A stretch of DNA of 64,000 bases from Nonomuraea gerenzanensis (GTDB lineage Bacteria > Actinomycetota > Actinomycetes > Streptosporangiales > Streptosporangiaceae). Below are positions 58,815 through 64,000 of the stretch, piece after piece; within the stretch, counting starts at the first letter, position 1; each line of letters starts with the position of its first letter. Made by a program: the position numbers and the translations under genes. Under the pieces are notes generated by a model, which ran no database searches, was not told the DNA's origin, and was given only the letters and a program-made list of their open reading frames with translations. The stretch lies in assembly GCF_020215645.1 (NCBI RefSeq), contig NZ_CP084058.1:5084001-5148000 (forward strand), written 5' to 3'.

Positions 58815-58894
58815 GGGCCGCTCCTCGAAGCCGTCTGGCGGTCAATCCGTTCGTAAAGATACTTGAGCGGCACTTGATCGACCAGAGCGGGAAA

Positions 58895-58922
58895 ACGGGG
58901 GCCTCCGGCAGGAGACCCCCGT
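58895..58922 (-). terminator. Intrinsic terminator of the orphan biosynthetic operon
   Basis: ACGGGGG-c-CTCC (58895-58906) and GGAG-a-CCCCCGT (58911-58922) pair with one mismatch around a 4-base loop. On the minus strand a TTTT run follows directly. It lies 14 bases past the TrpB-like stop: a textbook terminator. Confidence 0.85.
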
Positions 58923-58935
58923 CATGGGCGTTCGT

Positions 58936-60312
58936 TCACAGGGTGGCGAGTTGCGGGATGCTGTCCAGCCCCTGCTGGAAGACCTCCTCGCCCGGCTCGT
59001 CGTCGGGCAGCGTGCCGTTCAGGTACTTCTCGTAGGCGGCCAGGTCGAAGTGCCCGTGCCCGGACAGCGCGATCAGGATCGCCTTCGAGCGCCCCTCCTC
59101 ACGGCACCGCAGCGCCTCGTCGATGGCCGCCCTGACCGCGTGGCTGGACTCCGGCGCGGGCAGGATGCCCTCCGCGCGGGCGAACAGGATGCCCGCCTCG
59201 AAGACGGCGACCTGCCGCAGCGCGACCGCCTCCATCAGCCCGTTCTCCACGGCCCGGCTGATCAGCGGCGAGCTGTCGTGCGCCCGCAGCCCGCCGGCGT
59301 GCACCGGCGGCGGCACGAACCGGTGGCCCAGCGTGTGCATCCGCGACAGCGGGGTCAGCCGCGCCGCGTCGGAGTGGTCGTAGGCGATCCGGCCGCGCGT
59401 CAGCGTCGGGCAGGCGACCGGCTCGGCGGCGATGAGCCGGATGTCGCGGCCGTTGCGCAGCTTGTCGCGCAGGAACGGGAAGCACATCCCCGCCAGGGTG
59501 CTGCCGCCGCCGCACGGGCCGACCACGATGTCCGGGTAGTCCTCGGCGAGCGCCATCTGGGCGATCGCCTCCTGGCCGATGACGGTCTGGTGGGCGCACA
59601 CGTGGTTCAGCGAGCTGCCGCGGGTGTAGCCCAGCTCGGGGTTGCTCCAGGCCACCTCCATCGCCTCGGACTTGGCGATGCCCAGGCTGCCCGGGTGGTC
59701 CGGGTCCTCCGCCAGGATCGCCCGGCCCGCCGCCGTCTCCGGGCTGGGGCTGGCGGAGCAGACGGCGCCGTACGACTCCATCAGCGCCCGCCGGTACGGC
59801 TTCTGCCGGAAGCTGACCCCCACCATGAACACCTTGGCGGTCAGCCCGAACATCGCGGCGGCCGAGGCGATCGCGGTGCCCCACTGGCCCGCGCCGGTCT
59901 CCGTGACCAGGCCGGTTCGGCCGGCCTGCTTGTTGTAGTACGCCTGCGGCACCGCCGAGTTGGGCTTGAGACTGCCGCTCGGCGCGACGCCCTCGTACTT
60001 GTAGTAGATGCGGGCCGGGGTGTCCAGGGCACGTTCCAACCGGCGGGCCCGGTACATCGGGGTCGGGCGCCACTGCCGGTAGATGTCGCGGACCGGGCCG
60101 GGGATCTCGAAGTCCGGCTCGGTGCTCAGCTCCTGCTCGATCAGCGGCTCCGCCATCGACCTGGCCAGCTCCGCCCGGCTGACCGGCTCGCCCGTGGCCG
60201 GGTCCAGGATGGGCGCCGCCTGCCCGAAGTCCGCGGCGATGTTCAGCCAGGTGTAGGGGATGTCGTCCTCGGACAGGGTGTATTTGACGCGCTCGTTCAA
60301 GGTGAACCTCAC
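58936..60312 (-). CDS. TrpB-like PLP-dependent enzyme (TrpB2 type)
   Basis: The 458-residue fold-type II PLP enzyme belongs with tryptophan-synthase beta-2-like proteins. It has WRPTPMYRARRLE, the PLP lysine in SGSLKPNSA (Lys116), catalytic Glu in VTETGAGQWG, and phosphate loop GPCGGGSTLAGM. The His that precedes the lysine in TrpB (HK) is Leu115 here, suggesting altered chemistry. No other trp gene is near. GTG 60312 overlaps the transglutaminase stop (GTGA). It may make a beta-substituted amino acid for the operon product; that is inference. Confidence 0.75.
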   Translation of the reverse strand: MRFTLNERVKYTLSEDDIPYTWLNIAADFGQAAPILDPATGEPVSRAELARSMAEPLIEQELSTEPDFEIPGPVRDIYRQWRPTPMYRARRLERALDTPARIYYKYEGVAPSGSLKPNSAVPQAYYNKQAGRTGLVTETGAGQWGTAIASAAAMFGLTAKVFMVGVSFRQKPYRRALMESYGAVCSASPSPETAAGRAILAEDPDHPGSLGIAKSEAMEVAWSNPELGYTRGSSLNHVCAHQTVIGQEAIAQMALAEDYPDIVVGPCGGGSTLAGMCFPFLRDKLRNGRDIRLIAAEPVACPTLTRGRIAYDHSDAARLTPLSRMHTLGHRFVPPPVHAGGLRAHDSSPLISRAVENGLMEAVALRQVAVFEAGILFARAEGILPAPESSHAVRAAIDEALRCREEGRSKAILIALSGHGHFDLAAYEKYLNGTLPDDEPGEEVFQQGLDSIPQLATL

Positions 60313-60980
60313 ACGATCGGGATCGGGGCACTCGCCTCGGCTGTCAGCGAGCCCTTCACGGTTTGGTCTTGGCCGTCCAGCAGCCGCGGGTGCTCCGTCC
60401 TGAACGCGTCCAGGACCAGCTCGTACGGGAAGTCGCCGAACTCCCCGTGCCATCGCAGGAACTCCATGTGCCGCCGCCCGGACTCGTCGAACGGGTGGTA
60501 GACGCTGTCGGCGGTGCCGTCGAACTCCAGCGGCTTGAGCCGGTACAGGCGGCACAGGGTCTTGTTGAACACCGGGGTCGCCTTCACCCAGCGCCCCTCC
60601 AGCCCGACCGAGACCAGGCCGTGGAAGCGGAAGACGTCGCCGCCGACCAGCTCCTTGAGCCGCCCGGAGGCCAGGTGGTTGCGGACGTCGGCGAACACCA
60701 GCCTGGCCGGGATGCCGAGCGAGCGGGCGGCGGCGGCGTACACGATCGACTTGTGCAGGCAGAAGCCGCTGCCGCGGGAGATGGTCGCGCTGGCCCGCAG
60801 CCCGTCGCGGGACATGTCGATGTCGTAGACGTCGTACAGGATGTCGTCGCGGACCGCGTAGTAGAGCCGCACCGCCCGGTCGGTGACGGTCCGCGCGCCG
60901 GCGGTGGCGCGGGCGGCGAACTCCCGCACCACGGGATGATCGGCGTCCAGGAACGCGGTGGCGGCCAGATCAGCGGTCAT
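60309..60980 (-). CDS. Transglutaminase-like family protein
   Basis: The 223-residue protein has the catalytic Cys in GSGFCLHKSIVYAAAARSLG (Cys74) and His in FRFHGLVSVGLEGRWVKATP (His120); the third position reads KATP instead of the usual Asp, as in many members of this subfamily. In PKS/NRPS pathways related enzymes form amide bonds from acyl-ACP substrates. It overlaps the genes on both sides by 4 bases, so it is an integral part of the operon. Confidence 0.8.
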   Translation of the reverse strand: MTADLAATAFLDADHPVVREFAARATAGARTVTDRAVRLYYAVRDDILYDVYDIDMSRDGLRASATISRGSGFCLHKSIVYAAAARSLGIPARLVFADVRNHLASGRLKELVGGDVFRFHGLVSVGLEGRWVKATPVFNKTLCRLYRLKPLEFDGTADSVYHPFDESGRRHMEFLRWHGEFGDFPYELVLDAFRTEHPRLLDGQDQTVKGSLTAEASAPIPIV

Positions 60981-62158
60981 GTCTGTGACTCCTTGAGGCC
61001 GAGCATCCGCGCGATGCGGATTCGTTGCATCTGCGTGGTGCCGGAGTAGATGGTGCCGCCGACGGCGTCCCGGAGGTCCTTCTCCAGGCCGGTCTCGGCC
61101 AGGTAGCCGCGGCCGCCGAAGATCTGCACCGCCGCCAGCGCGGACCTGACGTTCGCCTCGCTGGTCACCACCTTCGCGATCGCGACGTCGGTGGTGACGT
61201 CCCGGCCGCGCACGACCCCCTCGGCCGCGTCGTACAGCCAGCGCCTGGAGTTCTCCACGCCGATCTTCATCTCGACGATCTGGTCGGCGATCATCTGGAA
61301 GGAGCCGATGGGACGGCCGAACTGGCGCCGCTGGGTGGCGTGCGCGACACACCGGTCCAGCCGGTGCCGCATCGCGCCGGCCTGGACGATGAACGAGCAC
61401 AGGATCTCCCACCGCATCACGTGGTCCAGCACGGCGAAGCCGAGGCCGGGCCGGCCCAGCACGTTCGCCGCCGGGATCCGGCAGTTGCGCAGGGACAGCT
61501 CGCCGAGCGGGGAGCTGCGCAGCCCCAGCTTCGGCAGGTCCGGGCCGGCCAGCAGGCCCTCGGTGCCGCGCTCGACCAGGAACGCCGTCAGGCCGAACGG
61601 GCCCAGGCTCGCGTCGGTCAGCGCGTACACCACGATCAGGTCGGCCACCGGGCCGTTCGTGACGAACACCTTGTCCCCGTCGAGGATCCAGTGGTCGTCG
61701 CCGTCGGGCTTGGCGGTCATGCCCATGCCCAGCACGTCGGAGCCGCCGCGCGGGTCGGTGATCGCGTGCGCGGTGATCGTGGACCCGTCGCAGATCCCCG
61801 GCAGGTAACGGGCCTTCAGCTCGGGGCCGCCGAAGCGCTGCAGCGGGATCCCGGCGCTGACGAGCTGCGTGCAGATCGAGAAGCACAGGCCCCCGTCGCG
61901 GCAGCCCTCGCCGAGCCCCTCCAGGACGTACATGGTGCTGAGCAGGTCGAGGCCGCGGCCGCCCCACTCGGTGTGGAACGGCAGGCGCAGCAGGCCGGAG
62001 GCCCGCACCTGCTCCCACTTGCGGATCGGCGACCCGCCGTCGCTGTCAGTGTCGCTGCCGGGGTCGTTGTCGGCGTCGAGATGGCCCTCGGACAGCACCT
62101 CGTACCAGGGCGCGAACTCGGCTCTGAGCTCGTGGTGAGCTTGGCTCCACTCGTACAT
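60977..62158 (-). CDS. Acyl-CoA dehydrogenase-family flavoprotein
   Basis: The 393-residue protein has the full three-domain layout: HTEWGGRGLDLLSTMYVLEG, HAITDPRGGSDVLGMGMTA (FAD site), ATQRRQFGRPIGSFQMIADQ and IYSGTTQMQRIRIARMLG. The catalytic base Glu of the IYEGT motif is Ser, as in some secondary-metabolite family members. It may oxidise an acyl-ACP rather than acyl-CoA, in keeping with the ACP at the head of the operon. The stop overlaps the transglutaminase start. Confidence 0.83.
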   Translation of the reverse strand: MYEWSQAHHELRAEFAPWYEVLSEGHLDADNDPGSDTDSDGGSPIRKWEQVRASGLLRLPFHTEWGGRGLDLLSTMYVLEGLGEGCRDGGLCFSICTQLVSAGIPLQRFGGPELKARYLPGICDGSTITAHAITDPRGGSDVLGMGMTAKPDGDDHWILDGDKVFVTNGPVADLIVVYALTDASLGPFGLTAFLVERGTEGLLAGPDLPKLGLRSSPLGELSLRNCRIPAANVLGRPGLGFAVLDHVMRWEILCSFIVQAGAMRHRLDRCVAHATQRRQFGRPIGSFQMIADQIVEMKIGVENSRRWLYDAAEGVVRGRDVTTDVAIAKVVTSEANVRSALAAVQIFGGRGYLAETGLEKDLRDAVGGTIYSGTTQMQRIRIARMLGLKESQT

Positions 62159-62173
62159 GCGAGATCAGATCCG

Positions 62174-62548
62174 TCAGTAGCAGGAGAACGCGGCCTCGTC
62201 GAGCGCGTGGCGCTCGTCGCCGCGCAGCGCGGGGGAGAAGACGCAGATCAGCCGCAGGTCCTCGCCGGGGGAGGCGATCAGGTGGTGCGGGTCGTTCTGG
62301 TCGAGGGCGTACATGGTGCCCGGCTCCAGGACGTGCTGGCGCCCGTCGGAGTCGACCACCGCGCCCGTGCCGCTGATGCAGTAGCAGGCCTCGAGGTGCT
62401 TGCGGTACTCCAGGGGGGAGCTGGTGCCGGCCCAGACGGTCGTGTCGGTGAGCGTGTAGCCCATGCCGTCGTCCTCGACCAGGAACCGGTGGCTCAGGCC
62501 GTTCCCCCACTCGACCGGCTCCACCTCGGAAAGCTTGCGAATGATCAT
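62174..62548 (-). CDS. EctC-like cupin (diverged ectoine-synthase family)
   Basis: The 124-residue protein matches ectoine synthase along its length: DDGMGYTLTDTTVWAGT, YRKHLEACYCISGTG, GTMYALDQNDPHHL and VFSPALRGDERH. Residues aligning with the iron ligands are kept (Glu53, Tyr80, His88), as are Tyr48, His51, Glu112 and His114. The usual NW-S-R entry motif reads NGLSHR and the LDxHD motif has Asn85. No ectA or ectB is present, so it probably cyclises or binds a different substrate. ATG 62548 overlaps the ACP stop. Confidence 0.75.
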   Translation of the reverse strand: MIIRKLSEVEPVEWGNGLSHRFLVEDDGMGYTLTDTTVWAGTSSPLEYRKHLEACYCISGTGAVVDSDGRQHVLEPGTMYALDQNDPHHLIASPGEDLRLICVFSPALRGDERHALDEAAFSCY

Positions 62549-62826
62549 GAGAGTGTCCGTTCTGCTGGTGCCGGCAGGGCTGACTCGACGAAATCGCGGA
62601 TGGCGGCCACGGTCCGGAAGTTCTCCGGGACGATGTCGAGCTCGTCGACGGGGATGCCGAACTGGTCCTTCAGCCAGGAAATGAGCCTCAGCAGATCGAG
62701 GCTGTTCACCACCCCGTTGCGGAAAAGGTCGTAATCGACCTCGAGCTCGTCGGCGGGAGTATCAGGCAGATACTCCGTGACCACGAATTCTCTGATCACC
62801 TCTGTGATGTCCACGAATCGCAGCAT
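62545..62826 (-). CDS. Acyl/peptidyl carrier protein
   Basis: The 93-residue protein has a carrier-protein pattern with the phosphopantetheine Ser in NGVVNSLDLLRLISWLKDQF (NSL instead of DSL), then IPVDELDIVPENFRTVAAIR. It is the first gene of the orphan biosynthetic operon and should carry the intermediate for the next four enzymes. ATG 62826 chosen; a GTG directly before it is also possible. The stop overlaps the EctC-like start. Confidence 0.82.
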   Translation of the reverse strand: MLRFVDITEVIREFVVTEYLPDTPADELEVDYDLFRNGVVNSLDLLRLISWLKDQFGIPVDELDIVPENFRTVAAIRDFVESALPAPAERTLS

Positions 62827-62861
62827 CACCTCTGCGCACAGCCGGACGCATCTCTCAGAAT

Positions 62862-62893
62862 GCGCGGTGCCGGACGGTCGCCCGGCACCGCGC
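62862..62893 (-). terminator. 12-bp perfect hairpin after the 62905 gene
   Basis: GCGCGGTGCCGG (62862-62873) and CCGGCACCGCGC (62882-62893) form a perfect stem with an 8-base loop. It lies just past the stop of the minus-strand gene at 62905 and before the ACP gene, so it separates the two units. No U-run. Confidence 0.65.
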
Positions 62894-62904
62894 GGGTGAA
62901 AAGG

Positions 62905-63318
62905 TCAGGCACGGACCATGGTCGACTGAAAGCCACCTCCCGGCCATTCCCAGGCTCCGGTGTTGGAGCTGCGGTCCTCGTTGAACGTGCCGACGAAACG
63001 GGCGGGCGAGCCCGGGTCGCCGTACCAGATGGTCAGGGTGTCGCCGGCCACCTCCCAGGTGTACTTGAGGATCTCGTGCGACTGGCCGAACAGGTGCGAC
63101 TTCAGGGTGCCGGTCTCCTGGTCGTAGCCGATGTACTCGACGGACCTGCTCACGCCCAGGTCGACGCGCTGGATCAGGTAGAAGCCGCCGTCGAGCCACT
63201 CGAACGTGACGGTGCCCTCGTCGGTCTGCTTGCCGTCCTCGTCGAAGTTCGTCACCTTCCAGGTGCCGACGAGAACGTCGAGCTGGCGCATCGCGGGATT
63301 CGGGGTTTTGTCGGCCAT
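62905..63318 (-). CDS. DUF1579-like/lipocalin-like hypothetical protein
   Basis: The 137-residue protein reads as a small beta-barrel: LDVLVGTWKVTNFDEDGKQT, FEWLDGGFYLIQRVDLG, TWEVAGDTLTIWYGD and GAWEWPGGGFQSTMVRA. The VGTW start and GGF strands are typical of DUF1579 and related lipocalin-like proteins, which bind small ligands. ATG 63318 has a strong GGAGGAG site. It lies upstream of the ACP operon on the same strand but is separated by a hairpin. Function unknown. Confidence 0.7.
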   Translation of the reverse strand: MADKTPNPAMRQLDVLVGTWKVTNFDEDGKQTDEGTVTFEWLDGGFYLIQRVDLGVSRSVEYIGYDQETGTLKSHLFGQSHEILKYTWEVAGDTLTIWYGDPGSPARFVGTFNEDRSSNTGAWEWPGGGFQSTMVRA

Positions 63319-63556
63319 CGGGTTTTCTCCTCCATTTCACGACCGGGTGTGGCGGGGTCTACGGGCCAGATCGTACACTGCCGCCAGATGGCCGCCAATA
63401 CGTGCGCAATGTCGATCCTGACCATTCTCGGCAAATAAAGTCAAGCGCTCTGTCCGCCGATAAGTGCGCACGTTGGAAGAAGACCGGGTGCGGCCTTCCG
63501 TGTTAATACTCGGAGCAGGAATTCGCCTGGACGGGGAATTCCGGAAGGAGTTGCAT

Positions 63557-64000
63557 ATGAGCCGCCGTGGCTGGGTGCTGTTCGCCCTGATATCTGTCAT
63601 GTGGGGCATTCCCTACCTGCTGATCAAGGTCGCGGTGAGCGAGGTGCCGGTGCCCGTGCTGGTCTTCGCCCGCACCGCCATCGGCGCCGCGCTGCTCCTG
63701 CCCCTGGCGCTGCGCGGCGGGCAGCTCGGCCAGGTCCGCCGGCACTGGCGGCCGGTCGCCGCGTTCGCCTTCCTGGAGATCCTCGCGCCCTGGTGGCTGC
63801 TGTCGGACGCCGAACGGCAGCTGTCCAGCTCCACCGCCGGGCTGCTGATCGCCGCCGCCCCCATCCTCGGCGTGCTGCTGGCCCGCATGACCGGCGGCGA
63901 GGAACGGCTCGGCAGGGCCCGCTGGGCAGGGCTGGCGCTCGGCGTGGTCGGCACCGCCGTGCTCGCCGGGCCGCACCTGGAGGGCGGGGACGCCTGGTCG
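63557..64000 (+). CDS. EamA/DMT-family transporter, N-terminal part (runs off window)
   Basis: The first 148 codons are seen with no stop. The sequence shows the EamA repeat: WVLFALISVMWGIPYLLIKV in TM1, VFARTAIGAALLLPLALRGG, STAGLLIAAAPILGVLLARM and LALGVVGTAVLAG. DMT proteins export amino acids or other metabolites. GGAAGGAG precedes the ATG by 9 bases. It is divergent from the gene at 63318 across a 238-base AT-richer gap that holds both promoters. It could export the orphan-operon product; not proven. Confidence 0.85.
   Translation, partial: MSRRGWVLFALISVMWGIPYLLIKVAVSEVPVPVLVFARTAIGAALLLPLALRGGQLGQVRRHWRPVAAFAFLEILAPWWLLSDAERQLSSSTAGLLIAAAPILGVLLARMTGGEERLGRARWAGLALGVVGTAVLAGPHLEGGDAWS

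Noticed and set aside
58936..60312. Tryptophan synthase beta for tryptophan biosynthesis
   Set aside because: No trpA or other trp genes are near, the active-site His is Leu, and it is coupled to a transglutaminase-like gene.
62174..62548. An ectoine biosynthesis operon
   Set aside because: ectA, ectB and ectD are absent, and the EctC-like protein is changed at its entry motif.
1..64000. tRNA, rRNA, IS elements, attachment sites, riboswitches
   Set aside because: None was recognised on either strand; there is no transposase or integrase gene, and the regions upstream of modA and the MetE-like gene show no riboswitch pattern I can support.

Overview
The window is about 64 kb of very GC-rich DNA from an actinomycete. 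GTG starts are frequent and genes are tightly packed with GTGA/ATGA overlaps. It carries a gene of the mycothiol-dependent isomerase family, many one-gene regulator/target pairs, SCO6745-like and CU044_2847-like families, and WD40/STAND proteins. A member of the Streptosporangiales (Nonomuraea-like) is my guess; no RNA gene is present to confirm it. No CRISPR array, phage or insertion sequence was seen, and no gene-free stretch exceeds about 240 bases.

Layout. 1-22 kb is a patchwork of small regulator/target units: AraC + VOC, HxlR + imine-reductase-like enzyme, TetR + SDR, WYL + 14-TM exporter, MerR + NmrA-like oxidoreductase, ArsR + SRPBCC, DeoR + MFS, and ROK + glycosidase-like protein. 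22.4-29.3 kb looks like a bacterial sphingolipid (ceramide) locus. A serine-palmitoyltransferase-type alpha-oxoamine synthase stands divergent from an operon of ACP, GNAT-type ceramide-synthase-like protein and CerR-like reductase. A PAP2_3/inositolphosphotransferase-like membrane enzyme and an MMPL lipid transporter converge on that operon. 29.5-45 kb holds a VanJ-like envelope phosphoesterase, an FG-GAP lipoprotein, two WD40 proteins (one a STAND protein with a broken P-loop), a MetE-like enzyme, and an FtsX-type ABC exporter divergent from a two-component system. 45.2-48.5 kb is a molybdate uptake operon (regulator, modA, modB, modC and a small Cys-rich ORF).

48.6-55.5 kb is the most striking region. 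It is one tightly coupled operon of trypco1 (CU044_2847), a ChlI/MoxR-type AAA+ ATPase, a ChlD-like vWA protein, a CHAT protease and a GlgX-like glycogen debranching enzyme. The last protein has a novel N-terminal domain, and its GH13 nucleophile Asp is replaced by Ala477. This looks like a vWA-MoxR-CHAT conflict system in which a dead glucan hydrolase acts as a sensor or target module. A clean hairpin terminator closes the operon.

55.6-64 kb holds an MHS-type transporter, a VOC protein, a flavin monooxygenase and a small orphan biosynthetic operon. That operon runs ACP, diverged EctC-like cupin, acyl-CoA dehydrogenase, transglutaminase-like protein and TrpB-like PLP enzyme, and ends in an intrinsic terminator. 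The window closes inside an EamA transporter gene.

A recurring small-scale pattern is short direct duplications that contain a stop codon, at four separate genes, plus a duplicated modB-modC junction.
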